From assembly GCF_023111095.1 (NCBI RefSeq), contig NZ_JALGYW010000020.1, positions 1 to 64,000 on the forward strand: a DNA stretch of 64,000 nucleotides. Direction: 5' to 3'. Below, in pieces: positions 28,283 through 37,801 of this stretch. Each line of letters begins with the position of its first letter. Position 1 is the first letter of the stretch. Both the position numbers and the translations under genes were made by a program. The notes beneath the pieces are model-generated. The model made no database searches. It was not told the DNA's origin and worked only from the letters and a program-made list of their open reading frames with translations. Source of the DNA: Maribellus sp. YY47 (GTDB lineage Bacteria; Bacteroidota; Bacteroidia; Bacteroidales; Prolixibacteraceae).

Positions 28283-29629
28283 CTATTTTGCCAGTCCCAG
28301 CTCTTTTTCAATCTCTTCCAGTGATTTTCCTTTGGTTTCAGGAATAAAGAATTTGATAAAAAGGAAGGCGAGTAAACTCAATAAGGCAAGAACACCAAAT
28401 GTTACCACCCCGCCAAAGCTGCTCATCATCCAGGGGAAAAACTGAACAACAAGCAACGAACAAATCCAACTGATTGAAGTTGAAAACGACATTGCAGTTC
28501 CCCGTATCGAAGTTGGATACATTTCAGAAGTAACTACCCACATAACCGGGGCCAGCGATGCCGCAAAAAAGGCGATATAAACAAGGACAGAGATTACCAT
28601 TCCAATGTCACCACTATTTTGACTGAAAAACGATGCAGCCAGAAAGGACAACGAGAGGGTCATCCCTGCTGCACCCCATAACAACAAAATTTTTCTTCCT
28701 TTTTTATCGACCAGCCAAACAGCAACGATGGTAAAAACAAAATTTACAATTCCGACAACAATGGATTGCAGAAGAGCATCATTTATTCCAACTCCTGCCT
28801 GCTGAAAAATTACCGGAGCATAATTAATTACAACATTAATCCCAGTAATTTGCTGGAATGCTGCCAGTAGTGTTCCCAATAACAGAACATACCCCAGTTT
28901 TCCCTTAAATATTGAGCTGATTTTTACCTTCTTATTACTATCATTAGTCTCATCCGAGGTTTCTAAATTCGACATTTCATCCATCGCATATTGAGCTCCG
29001 CCTATTTTGAACAGTATTTCCTGAGCATCACTTTTCCTTCCGGCTTTAATTAACCATCGGGGGCTTTCGAAAAAAGAAGCAGTAAGCAGAAGCAGATATA
29101 TCACACCAAAAACAAGCGGTACTCCCAGCATAAAACGCCAGCCATAACCTATCCTGAACAAAACATAATCGATAATGTACGCAAACAGAATCCCGGTTAC
29201 AATTGCCATCTGATAAAAAGAGACCAAGGTTCCGCGGCGTTCTGCCGGAGCAATTTCGGTTATGTAAGTTGGCACAATAACAGAAGAAGCTCCTACTGCT
29301 AATCCTCCAAGAATACGGGCAAATACGAATAATGAAAACCGATGTGAGATACTACACAATAATGCAGATAGCACAAAAAGAAAAGCAGTTATAAACATCG
29401 TTCTTTTACGGCCATATTTATCGCCAAACGAACCGGCAACGAGTGCGCCGACCAAACAGCCGATCATTATGGAGCTTACTGCCAATCCGGTTTGCATTTG
29501 ATTCAGTTCGAAAAAATCCTGAACACCCGTAATTGCCCCCGAAATTCCGGCCATATTCAGTCCGAATAACAGTCCTCCGTTTACAGCTACAAAGGTCATC
29601 CAGTTTATAAGTCGATTATTCAGTTTCAT
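28283..29629 (-). CDS. MFS sugar porter (SP family)
   Basis: A 448-residue inner-membrane proton:sugar symporter of the sugar porter type. Family signatures are GDKYGRKRTMF after helix 2, RILGGLAVGASSVIVPTYITEIAPAERRG, ESPRWLIKAGR before the central loop, and PETKGKSLEEIE at the end. About twelve hydrophobic segments are visible, with a hydrophilic loop near 205-235. Neighbours (GH32 upstream, PfkB kinase downstream) suggest that it carries fructose or another hexose released in the periplasm. Spacing of 14 and 4 bases supports co-transcription. Confidence 0.93.
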   Translation of the reverse strand: MKLNNRLINWMTFVAVNGGLLFGLNMAGISGAITGVQDFFELNQMQTGLAVSSIMIGCLVGALVAGSFGDKYGRKRTMFITAFLFVLSALLCSISHRFSLFVFARILGGLAVGASSVIVPTYITEIAPAERRGTLVSFYQMAIVTGILFAYIIDYVLFRIGYGWRFMLGVPLVFGVIYLLLLTASFFESPRWLIKAGRKSDAQEILFKIGGAQYAMDEMSNLETSDETNDSNKKVKISSIFKGKLGYVLLLGTLLAAFQQITGINVVINYAPVIFQQAGVGINDALLQSIVVGIVNFVFTIVAVWLVDKKGRKILLLWGAAGMTLSLSFLAASFFSQNSGDIGMVISVLVYIAFFAASLAPVMWVVTSEMYPTSIRGTAMSFSTSISWICSLLVVQFFPWMMSSFGGVVTFGVLALLSLLAFLFIKFFIPETKGKSLEEIEKELGLAK

Positions 29630-29643
29630 TAGTTTTTATTCTT

Positions 29644-31269
29644 TTATTGATAGATATTTTTCATTTGCCACGCATCCAGCGATTTTAACACAGCGTCTTT
29701 TCCATGGGAAATTATTGATACCCCTTTGCTGTCATCCCGTTCGGGATATGTGCGTAAAGCCACGCACTGACGATTGTTCACAAAAACTTCAACAATACTC
29801 CGATCGATGAAGACATGCAGATTAACCGGCTCTCCATCTTTTATTTGCACATCAGCTGTTTCAGGCATTCTGAAATCCACCTTATCCGATATCGAACTAT
29901 TCAGATTATCAATAGAAATGGCACTTGTTCTTATAGCCGGGCCGGAATAATCGCGGTTCAGATATCCCCCGTCGTGATAAAAAGTGATGCGCGTATATTC
30001 TTCTTTCCCGGGCGAACACAAAACCTTCAGTTCAATTGCCGAAGCATCTTTAGGGTCAAGAGTCAAATCAATCTCTATGGCATTTCCAGATATTTCAGGA
30101 AGAGTAAACTCGTTATTGGCTGGCAATTGCATTTCTGAAACAGAAGAATGTCTACCTCTTAACGATGAGTAATCCCCGGCAGGGCTTATCTGAAGTCGTT
30201 CATCCACATCCAGCGTTAAACGCCAAGGCAAAGTCATCAATTCGGTATAGTTTCCTTCGCCAATTTCTTTTCCCGTATTCATATTGAAAATGGCAATAAC
30301 GCCACCTTTCCCATCGGGATAAGCCGACGGTGCGTGAACGCCACCACGCGATGCCGGACCATGATTGAAATTTCCGCCATCGGTAACATTGAATTTATCG
30401 TTTACCTGATCGTAATCTCCAAGCAAATATTTTCCGCCGCTTTTATGACTGAAATAGAGAAGTATGTATTTCCCGTTCTCGCCAATTGGCCAGAAATACG
30501 GGCAAGAACCATCATCGCCGATGTAAGAATACCGATCACCTTCAACAAAAGGATGCAGGTATTTCCAGTTTTGCAAATCAGCCGATTCAAAAAGAAAATT
30601 CGCACGGACCTTTTTTCCTCCCGGCCCGTTATAAAGATTTCCGCCCATTAAAGAATAATATTTGTCGCCTTTTTTCCAGATGTTCGGGTCCCACGGACTG
30701 TAAGGCAATCCCTCCGAAGGATCAGGCTGGGCAATCACCGCTTTATCCGAAATTTTTGTCCAGTTCAGCAACAGAGGATCATCTGAAATTGCCACCATAT
30801 TACCGGCATCTACTCCGTGATACATCGCAATTACCCTATCCTTTTCCACCCAGGTAGAGCCAGAAAAAGACATTCTTTCGATACCCGGATAAATGGCATA
30901 CGGCAAGTCGCGCCAGTGAACCAAATCGGAACTGACAGCGTGGCCCCAATGCTGGCGGGGATCTTCAGGTGGATAAGCCTGAAAGAACAAATGCCATTTT
31001 CCGTTCCAGAAACACAAGCCATTGGGATCGTTCAATTTTCCCTCAGGACTAATAAAATGATAATAAGGCCTGTGTTTGTCAACTGAAAGTTCTTTTCGCG
31101 ATTGCTGAAATCTCTTTATTAACAAGTTATCTTTCAATTGCTTTTGCTGCTCTTCGGGCTGGTTCCCAAAGGTAAAACGGGGCACTTTTGAAGTGTAATC
31201 CTGTGCAAAAACGGCAACAGAACCCAAAAGAAAAAGCATTAAAAAGAAACTAAAAAGTTTGTTCATCAC
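29644..31269 (-). CDS. GH32-like fructan hydrolase with atypical acid/base site
   Basis: A 541-residue secreted protein with a five-bladed propeller (about 65-370) and a C-terminal beta-sandwich (about 385-540) with IDRSIVEVFVN, as in GH32 beta-fructosidases. The nucleophile block is intact: KLNDPNG with D81, then FSGS at 135-138. The transition-state stabiliser reads WDP (193-195) rather than RDP, and at the acid/base position, where ECP is usual, this protein has GDDGSCPYFWP (S255 aligned to the Glu). It may be a divergent clade using another acid, or be inactive on fructan. The adjacent sugar porter and fructokinase-like genes favour a fructoside substrate. Confidence 0.82.
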   Translation of the reverse strand: MMNKLFSFFLMLFLLGSVAVFAQDYTSKVPRFTFGNQPEEQQKQLKDNLLIKRFQQSRKELSVDKHRPYYHFISPEGKLNDPNGLCFWNGKWHLFFQAYPPEDPRQHWGHAVSSDLVHWRDLPYAIYPGIERMSFSGSTWVEKDRVIAMYHGVDAGNMVAISDDPLLLNWTKISDKAVIAQPDPSEGLPYSPWDPNIWKKGDKYYSLMGGNLYNGPGGKKVRANFLFESADLQNWKYLHPFVEGDRYSYIGDDGSCPYFWPIGENGKYILLYFSHKSGGKYLLGDYDQVNDKFNVTDGGNFNHGPASRGGVHAPSAYPDGKGGVIAIFNMNTGKEIGEGNYTELMTLPWRLTLDVDERLQISPAGDYSSLRGRHSSVSEMQLPANNEFTLPEISGNAIEIDLTLDPKDASAIELKVLCSPGKEEYTRITFYHDGGYLNRDYSGPAIRTSAISIDNLNSSISDKVDFRMPETADVQIKDGEPVNLHVFIDRSIVEVFVNNRQCVALRTYPERDDSKGVSIISHGKDAVLKSLDAWQMKNIYQ

Positions 31270-31282
31270 TCAAACATTTAGA

Positions 31283-34200
31283 TCATTTATATTTTACCAG
31301 CAATTCAACAGTATTCTGATTTTGCGGCAACGTAACCACCTTTTCAGCTGCATTCCAGTCTGTCCATTCCTTTCCGTTCACAAATACCGATTGTATTTCC
31401 TTCCGGAACGGATCATGAAGAAAGAACAGCGTTTTAGGACTATTTTCGGGGAGTGAAATGCTTGCTTCAATAGTATTCGGTTCTTTACCTGAAGCCAACG
31501 AATATTTATATTCTCCGAACCGGGTGTAAACCCCGTTTAGATCAACCTTCAGCCCGGGTTCGAGCCAACGTTCCGGGATTCCGTTACCAAGCCAGACTTC
31601 GTCATCTTTCTCTTCGATCAGAAAATCAATAATCTGACTGACAACACGAGCTTCATCAGGGCATTTATAGAAAGGCCCACTGGCATGTTCCCACATACGG
31701 TATTCTTCCGACAAGGCAATAACATCGGGATAAAACAGCGAAGTAAAATTGTTGTACAGACTGCGTATTGCGGATTTTGTTTCCTGACGGTCGAGATACA
31801 CACTTACCGGATTTTGCAGGTTTGCCTGAAAAACCATACCTCCGCGACTAAACCAGTATTCATCGTCAACCCAGCCGTGCGTATTTAAATTCATTGAGGT
31901 TGAAAGCGTAAGGTTATCTTCCCAGTCATTCAGAATCCAATCGGCCATTGGCGATTTCGCATCTATAATTCCGGTTTTTAGTAAGGTTACCGGTCCATAT
32001 AGCACTTCGCGCGTAGAAGATAAACGCAGTGTCGGGTAAATTCCCATTTCGTACCGATCGTAATATTTCGATTTTTTAGAACCAAAATAACGGAAACGCT
32101 GATAAGCCCGCGTAGGTATATATGGAACATAGGTATTATTTCGCAACCTTACTACAGGAGCCAGTTCCATTGCCTTTTGCAAACTTGTTTGAATATCTTT
32201 TTTATAAGCCTCCGCTTCTTTTTTATAATAATCTGCCTGAGGCAAACCAGCTTCCTCAAAAGCTTCAGCCATGGTTTTCATTCCCATATAGGAATATGCA
32301 TTTGTGGCGTACCAATATTTCCATTCAGGGCAGTCTTCCAACATTCCGGCGGGCAACAATCCGTAGTGCAATACAGGATTTCCTTTAGAGTCGTTTATTT
32401 TGGACTGGGCGCGTTGTTCAATAATCCAGTCGGCAGCCATTATTAATTTCGGAGCAACTTCTTTCAGCCAGTCCTTATCTTTCGAATGTAAATAATGATG
32501 CGCCATTCCCCAAAGAACAGTTCCGTGATTCATATTATATCCGAGAGCGGTAAGGTCGTTATGATCGGATACTTTCACCCCATGAAACACAGCTTTTTGA
32601 TCACCGGTGTAAGCTCCCGGCAACTTGCGGCTTCCCTGAAGTTCCAGAAATGTTTCGAGGTAGCTGTTAACCGTTTTGAAATCGCCCAGGCGATCCATAA
32701 ACACTGTTTGAAAAATTGATTCGTTGGCATAAACAGGATAGCTGAACGATGCAGCAGGAACCATGTAAAGTCCGCTCTCCGGGTCTTTGGTAACACTCAT
32801 GCGAATATGCGGAATCACTGATTTTGAAAGCTGGTTAAAGACTTCTTCAGGTACATCAAAAACAGTATTATCGGCAACTACATTGCGCCAGTAGTCAACA
32901 ACCCGTGTTCTTTCAGATGAATAATCAAGGTTAGAGAAAATATTCTTTTCAGCAGCAGTCAGGTTCCCTATAAAAGGAAAACAAAAGTAAAAGGTTCCAG
33001 AAGAACCGGCTCCCAGTTCGAACTCGTAATGAATTCCCTGTTTATTCCCAGCATTGAAGGTTTCAGCCTTTATTGCATTCTCATTTGATTTTTTTGTGTA
33101 ACAACGAATGTATTTCGTGCCATCTTTCTGGTCAAAAACATAACCATCTTCCAGTGTGATATCATTTAATGCCTGATTTCCCTGCAACCACAAATGAGCT
33201 TTTTGGGCGTTCAACGAAGGATTGGAAACCTTCATTTGCACCATCAATATGGCAGGAGTAAATTCGTCGCGGTTTGGATCAAACGGAGAAAGCGGTTTGT
33301 TTTCGGGAAAAGTAACAAAAGCCTCCTCATTAAATAAAAGTCCTTTGTCGTTCCAATCAGCCCGGATAACAGGTAAGTAATTATTTAGAATTGACATCCG
33401 GCTATTCTCTTCTTCTCTCCCGTACGAAGGCTCTTCTCCTGTTCCAAAATTCCAGTCCAGCTCATCAATGTTCCAGTTACAAATTTCAAATGCTTTACCC
33501 TGCGCTTTTGTACGGTCTCTGTCGATTATTATGTTGCCACCCCATTCAATGGCAAACTTTTGCCAACTGGCATCGCAGGCAATCGGAAGGAAAATTCGGC
33601 CCCCATTCTGATCCTCTGTCGGATCTTTATGTGGGATCTCGTTGCTTGCTCTTTCGTACGAATGTTCGGGTTCGGTTAATATTTGTTCGCGAATACTACT
33701 TCCTTTAACTACATCTTCGCTAAAAGTCACCGGATCGTCGGCCCATGAAATGTAGGTACTAAAATCGGGGACATAAACAGGCCCATTTGATAAATCGGCC
33801 GTAGAAAATGAAAATGTTCCGTTCGAAGTTCTAAGCGTCACCACTGTTTCTTCATTCGATCCCGGCAAAAGAGCCTTCGCCGACAATACTTTCAGAATAA
33901 TACCTTTGCCATTGGCAGCAGTATTGATACTCCAGGCGTTTTTACCAGTTTTTTTATCGCCACCTTTCCAGTTCCAGCCCGAAAGTCCGTTAAAAGCTCC
34001 GTTAAAAACCTCTACTTCGCCGGTTATTTTTTTTGTTTTCTTTTCAACCTGAAGAAATTCGACCCGAATACTTTGCGGCTGAACTGCTGCCATTGAGAAA
34101 ACATTAATATCTTCTACCTTTTCACTGTATTCTTCGGGAAATTTAACCCGCATTTTCAATGTACGACGATAAGTAACTTTTCCCGGTAAATATTTCGCAT

Positions 34201-34696
34201 TTGCAATTTCATCCTTCGTTAAAGGCTGAAAAGTAAACACAATCCTGTTTTTATCTATAGCTACATTTGTTTTTGCAGTGATCCATTTCCCCCTCCAAAG
34301 ATCATCTTCATGATCTTCATAAGAAGGCATATGCGGAGGTTCATCGGGCCAATTGTCATTCCAGTATTCAATTTGCATAGATGCAGCTATCTCTGCTGTT
34401 GCCGAAGAATTACATACAACTTCGAAACGCTGAATATCGCGAGCATTCCACCAACGCATCCCCATGTTATCAATTCCCTTCTCTTTTGGAAGAGGAAAAT
34501 CATTTCCGGTTAATTCATACCCCAGAACAGAATCAGTTTTGTTCCAGTAGCAACATGTTCCAAAATCGGTAATATTCAGGTATTCAATTTTCTCCGGCAA
34601 ATCAGTTTTGATCTCACCATAACCCTTTCCAACTAAGACAAGAAGCAATGTTAAACTACAAGAAAACAGATAAATAAATTTTTTTAATGACAACAT
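31283..34696 (-). CDS. Large secreted protein of unresolved family, probable (alpha/alpha)-barrel hydrolase
   Basis: A 1137-residue protein with a signal peptide (LLLVLVGKGYG). I do not recognise a named family. Residues about 30-600 are predicted largely beta (YLNITDFGTCCYWN, GMRWWNARDIQRFEV, FEICNWNIDELDWNFGTGEEP). Residues about 630-1040 look alpha-helical with toroid-type pairs (ESIFQTVFMDRLGDFKTVNSY, VSDHNDLTALGYNMNHGTVLW, WVDDEYWFSRGGMVF). The last 90 residues form a small beta domain with NGKEWTDWN. That order resembles large inverting glycosidases. It sits 13 bases upstream of the GH32 gene and 42 bases downstream of the GH110-like gene, so it belongs to the same unit. Activity is unknown. 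Confidence 0.6.
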   Translation of the reverse strand: MLSLKKFIYLFSCSLTLLLVLVGKGYGEIKTDLPEKIEYLNITDFGTCCYWNKTDSVLGYELTGNDFPLPKEKGIDNMGMRWWNARDIQRFEVVCNSSATAEIAASMQIEYWNDNWPDEPPHMPSYEDHEDDLWRGKWITAKTNVAIDKNRIVFTFQPLTKDEIANAKYLPGKVTYRRTLKMRVKFPEEYSEKVEDINVFSMAAVQPQSIRVEFLQVEKKTKKITGEVEVFNGAFNGLSGWNWKGGDKKTGKNAWSINTAANGKGIILKVLSAKALLPGSNEETVVTLRTSNGTFSFSTADLSNGPVYVPDFSTYISWADDPVTFSEDVVKGSSIREQILTEPEHSYERASNEIPHKDPTEDQNGGRIFLPIACDASWQKFAIEWGGNIIIDRDRTKAQGKAFEICNWNIDELDWNFGTGEEPSYGREEENSRMSILNNYLPVIRADWNDKGLLFNEEAFVTFPENKPLSPFDPNRDEFTPAILMVQMKVSNPSLNAQKAHLWLQGNQALNDITLEDGYVFDQKDGTKYIRCYTKKSNENAIKAETFNAGNKQGIHYEFELGAGSSGTFYFCFPFIGNLTAAEKNIFSNLDYSSERTRVVDYWRNVVADNTVFDVPEEVFNQLSKSVIPHIRMSVTKDPESGLYMVPAASFSYPVYANESIFQTVFMDRLGDFKTVNSYLETFLELQGSRKLPGAYTGDQKAVFHGVKVSDHNDLTALGYNMNHGTVLWGMAHHYLHSKDKDWLKEVAPKLIMAADWIIEQRAQSKINDSKGNPVLHYGLLPAGMLEDCPEWKYWYATNAYSYMGMKTMAEAFEEAGLPQADYYKKEAEAYKKDIQTSLQKAMELAPVVRLRNNTYVPYIPTRAYQRFRYFGSKKSKYYDRYEMGIYPTLRLSSTREVLYGPVTLLKTGIIDAKSPMADWILNDWEDNLTLSTSMNLNTHGWVDDEYWFSRGGMVFQANLQNPVSVYLDRQETKSAIRSLYNNFTSLFYPDVIALSEEYRMWEHASGPFYKCPDEARVVSQIIDFLIEEKDDEVWLGNGIPERWLEPGLKVDLNGVYTRFGEYKYSLASGKEPNTIEASISLPENSPKTLFFLHDPFRKEIQSVFVNGKEWTDWNAAEKVVTLPQNQNTVELLVKYK

Positions 34697-34738
34697 AAGT
34701 ATAAGCGTTTAAGATTGATTAATTATTTTCATTCATAA

Positions 34739-36430
34739 CTACGGGTTACTGTTTCCAGCTATTTTTACATCTGTTGAATGCTCCATGCGCATCGACCTTT
34801 TACAACCAGAGATTTCATTATTTCTAACCACCACATCACTGGCACCCGAAATAAAAATGCCATTCTCGGAATCTTCGCCTTCAATAATGTTCCCCTCAAT
34901 TACCAAATGCTTATGTAAACCAGCCACATTTGTTTGATCAGCACCTACATTTACGGTTATTCCGCAAGCCCAGTCGTCACCTTCGAGGCTTCTTCCGCAA
35001 CGAATAAGCCGGTTATTCCGAATGGTTACATTTTTAGAAGCAGGCCCTTCGTGCCAGCCCCCTTCTGCCCCAACATGAATTCCTGAACCTGTTGACTCCC
35101 TGACCAGATTATTTGCAATAAGTACGTTTCGCGTTTTTATCAGAAAGCCACGCGCCCTGTTAGACATTACAGAGCAGCCTGTAATTTCCACCTCGGGTAA
35201 CCGGCTTACATTTATTAGATAGTAATTTTCAATATCGGAAGGCAATTCTTCGTTAAACGACACTTTGCTGTAAAGCTCTTTGATATTGTTATCAACTGAT
35301 TTAACAACCACTTTTTTTACCACTTCGAGCGTTTGTTTCTTTACCAGCTCCATAGTATCTGCCACATCAGGATAATCCAATACTTGTGCATGCCAATCAG
35401 CGCCTTTCAAAACCAAGTGATACGCATTACCTGCATCAGGTTTTTCGATCGTGAGGTAATAATTATGAATATTCACAGCATCATCACCATGTCCTTCAAA
35501 CTGGCAATCGTGGTAACGGATGTAGCCTTTACACGAAGTAAAATGAGTAGCATCCGTATTTGTTGACATTCTTTGCCCTGACAAAGGAACAATGCGTAAT
35601 CCTTCTAGTGAGATATTTTCAGAACGATGGCCAACAATCCCCATTCCCGGCTGAGAATGAATGGTAACATTATTCAGCCGGATGTTTTTTGCTTCCAACA
35701 TCAACACTGCCGGACGAAAATGAAAGGTTTGCGGCGACATTATGCGGTAACCCAACATTTCGGGATCAATTTGCCTGAAGATTTTTAAAACATGACTATT
35801 TACCAACTCAAATTCCGGGAGGTAATCTTCCCTGTTCAACAAGCGATGTGCCCGCGTATCGTAATAATGTACACGGCAAAGCGGCATTCTTTCGGTTAAT
35901 TGATAAATACTGTCGCAGGCAACCTCGTACCAATCTGACCCTATATTTGTTATCAGGCCTTCGATATGGGGTTTTATTTTATGGTCGATAGTGAGATCTT
36001 TGATGGTAATATTTTCACAATTGCTAAGCGAAACCGGCTCTCCCCAGCCATTAAAAAGCAAAACAGCTCCGTTTGCTTCCACCCTGATGTTTTTCAGCCC
36101 ATTAAAATCCAAACCTTTTCCGTATGGATAATATGGTTTGAAAATAGAATCCTGCGGATTACCTTTCACCTCTCCGTTCAGTATTCCATTCATCAGTTCG
36201 ATTGCCATTTCGTTGGCATAATCATAAACTCCTGGTTCAAAATATAAAGTAGTTCCAGAATGTTCCCTACAATACTGCATAGCCTTGTTTAAAGCCTCAG
36301 CATCGTTTTTATTATCATTTGGGACAGCTCCAAAATCAATAACAGATACCGCTGTTTTCTCTTCCTTACATGCCATCAGAATAAGAAAAAGAATTACCGG
36401 AAATAACAGGAAACCTGATTTCTTTAACAT
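34739..36430 (-). CDS. GH110-like alpha-1,3-galactosidase, parallel beta-helix lipoprotein
   Basis: A 563-residue lipoprotein (LILMAC, Cys21) built as a right-handed parallel beta-helix. The start VIDFGAVPNDNKNDAEALNKA and repeated turns such as NVTIRNNRLIRCG and DVVVRNNEISGCK support this. In NTDATHFTSCKGYIRYHDCQ and the following GHGDDAVN the aspartates are D293, D316 and D317. That spacing of 23 and 24 matches what I recall of the catalytic Asp set of characterised GH110 alpha-1,3-galactosidases, which act on blood-group-B and linear alpha-Gal epitopes. Neighbouring GH27, GH20, GH29 and GH95 genes fit such epitopes. An unrelated polysaccharide lyase-like helix remains possible. Confidence 0.78.
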   Translation of the reverse strand: MLKKSGFLLFPVILFLILMACKEEKTAVSVIDFGAVPNDNKNDAEALNKAMQYCREHSGTTLYFEPGVYDYANEMAIELMNGILNGEVKGNPQDSIFKPYYPYGKGLDFNGLKNIRVEANGAVLLFNGWGEPVSLSNCENITIKDLTIDHKIKPHIEGLITNIGSDWYEVACDSIYQLTERMPLCRVHYYDTRAHRLLNREDYLPEFELVNSHVLKIFRQIDPEMLGYRIMSPQTFHFRPAVLMLEAKNIRLNNVTIHSQPGMGIVGHRSENISLEGLRIVPLSGQRMSTNTDATHFTSCKGYIRYHDCQFEGHGDDAVNIHNYYLTIEKPDAGNAYHLVLKGADWHAQVLDYPDVADTMELVKKQTLEVVKKVVVKSVDNNIKELYSKVSFNEELPSDIENYYLINVSRLPEVEITGCSVMSNRARGFLIKTRNVLIANNLVRESTGSGIHVGAEGGWHEGPASKNVTIRNNRLIRCGRSLEGDDWACGITVNVGADQTNVAGLHKHLVIEGNIIEGEDSENGIFISGASDVVVRNNEISGCKRSMRMEHSTDVKIAGNSNP

Positions 36431-36474
36431 CTTTCCAAACTTGTTTTAAGAAACAACACCTACGACAAACCAAC

Positions 36475-36510
36475 ATTGTCTCACACCTATAAACATAGGC
36501 ATGAGACAAT
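36475..36510 (-). terminator. Strong stem-loop after the DUF4998 gene
   Basis: ATTGTCTCA-CA-CCTAT, loop AAAC, then ATAGG-CA-TGAGACAAT gives a 14-pair stem with one symmetric internal mismatch. It lies 8 bases past the stop of the last surface lipoprotein gene and before the GH110-like gene. No clear T-tract follows on the minus strand, so it could be a partial terminator or an mRNA 3'-end stabiliser that keeps the Sus genes more abundant than downstream enzymes. Confidence 0.55.
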
Positions 36511-36518
36511 ATCAAATA

Positions 36519-37658
36519 TTAGTAACTTCCGTATATAAACACCTCTGAGATACTGGTATAAGTAACCCTATTACTATCGGGTAAAACCAGTTTCAAATAA
36601 CGTTTTGAAGTAACACCTGTACCGGGAAGGTTTAATGCAAGTACATCTCCACTAGAAGAATAAACTCCTTCAGCTATTTTTTCCCATGAAGCAGCATCCG
36701 GATCCGGATCATCACTTGTCCAATATTGAATGGTATTTGCATCGGTATTTCCAGCCCTGTATGTTTCAATCCGACTCATATTTTTTGCCGATTTCAAATC
36801 TATAATAACCCAGTGGGGTAACGGCGCAGCACCGTCACTGTAAGATGAATGCCAATATGTATCGAAATCACCATCGAATAAAGTACCGATACCTCCTCCG
36901 TCGTCAACCTGTTGATCGGAATAATCAATGACTTCCCATTCAGACCTGTCAAATTCTATTATTGACGGAAATGGCTCTTCGTATTCTGTCCATGCCATGA
37001 TAAAAGTATCAATTGCATCCTTTTCGGGTTTATAAAATGAGCGATACTCAAAAGATGACCCTTTCAACACATTGGAACATAAAAGCGTGTCAATATCTGC
37101 CGGCATATCAACAACTACATTTTCTCCATTATTTGCTTTATAGCGAACCTGCACTTCCAGTAAATCTTCTGCTGCAGAATACCAACGAATAATTCCGTCA
37201 TCACCAGATGTTACAACCGATTTCACTTTTCGCTGAAAAAGTACGCTTTCGTAATTTTCGCCATACGAGGTTCCAAATCCAGTTGTAGTTAAAGACTTAT
37301 TGCCAAATTTATCGGTATTTCGAATATCGAATGTATATGATCTCTCTGGCATATTACTTAAAAGAACCTCACTACTATCCAGTCCGGTTCCCGGTGTTAC
37401 CGGAATAATAAGAGAATCGGCGCCATTATTCCAGAATATGTCCACAGAACTTACATTGGGCGAATTATATAACCAGTAACGAAACAAAATTCGTCCGGTT
37501 CCCGGAAGAAAAGCAATTGAATCTGGCCTGGGAGCATAGATAATTTCACCCCCTTCAATATAATCCTGATGTTTATCCATCATGTCTTCGCATGAAACAA
37601 ACGCAGACAATAATGTGATTACCACCAAGCATTGATATATTATTTTCCAATTTTTCAT
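36519..37658 (-). CDS. DUF4998-discoidin lipoprotein (SusE/F position)
   Basis: A 379-residue lipoprotein (LLSAFVSC, then EDMMDKHQDYIEGGEIIYAPRP) of the DUF4998 type, with Fn3-like strands in the middle and an F5/8 type C-like domain at the end (GTLFDGDFDTYWHSSYSD, LPHWVIIDLKSAKNMSRIETYR, RYLKLVLPDSNRVTYTSISEVFIYG). It takes the place where SusE/SusF-type surface glycan-binding proteins occur, second after SusD. The likely role is capture of glycan at the outer surface. A hairpin directly follows its stop codon. Ligand unknown. Confidence 0.85.
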   Translation of the reverse strand: MKNWKIIYQCLVVITLLSAFVSCEDMMDKHQDYIEGGEIIYAPRPDSIAFLPGTGRILFRYWLYNSPNVSSVDIFWNNGADSLIIPVTPGTGLDSSEVLLSNMPERSYTFDIRNTDKFGNKSLTTTGFGTSYGENYESVLFQRKVKSVVTSGDDGIIRWYSAAEDLLEVQVRYKANNGENVVVDMPADIDTLLCSNVLKGSSFEYRSFYKPEKDAIDTFIMAWTEYEEPFPSIIEFDRSEWEVIDYSDQQVDDGGGIGTLFDGDFDTYWHSSYSDGAAPLPHWVIIDLKSAKNMSRIETYRAGNTDANTIQYWTSDDPDPDAASWEKIAEGVYSSSGDVLALNLPGTGVTSKRYLKLVLPDSNRVTYTSISEVFIYGSY

Positions 37659-37801
37659 GTATCTATATTTATTTAATGATTAGTAACAAAATGAACTTGC
37701 ATGTCTATCAAACAACTGGGAATCAATACGAACTAATATACTTTGATCTTCATGCTCATTTAATATTGCCTAGACTAAAATTAAAGGTTATCCTGTTTAA
37801 A

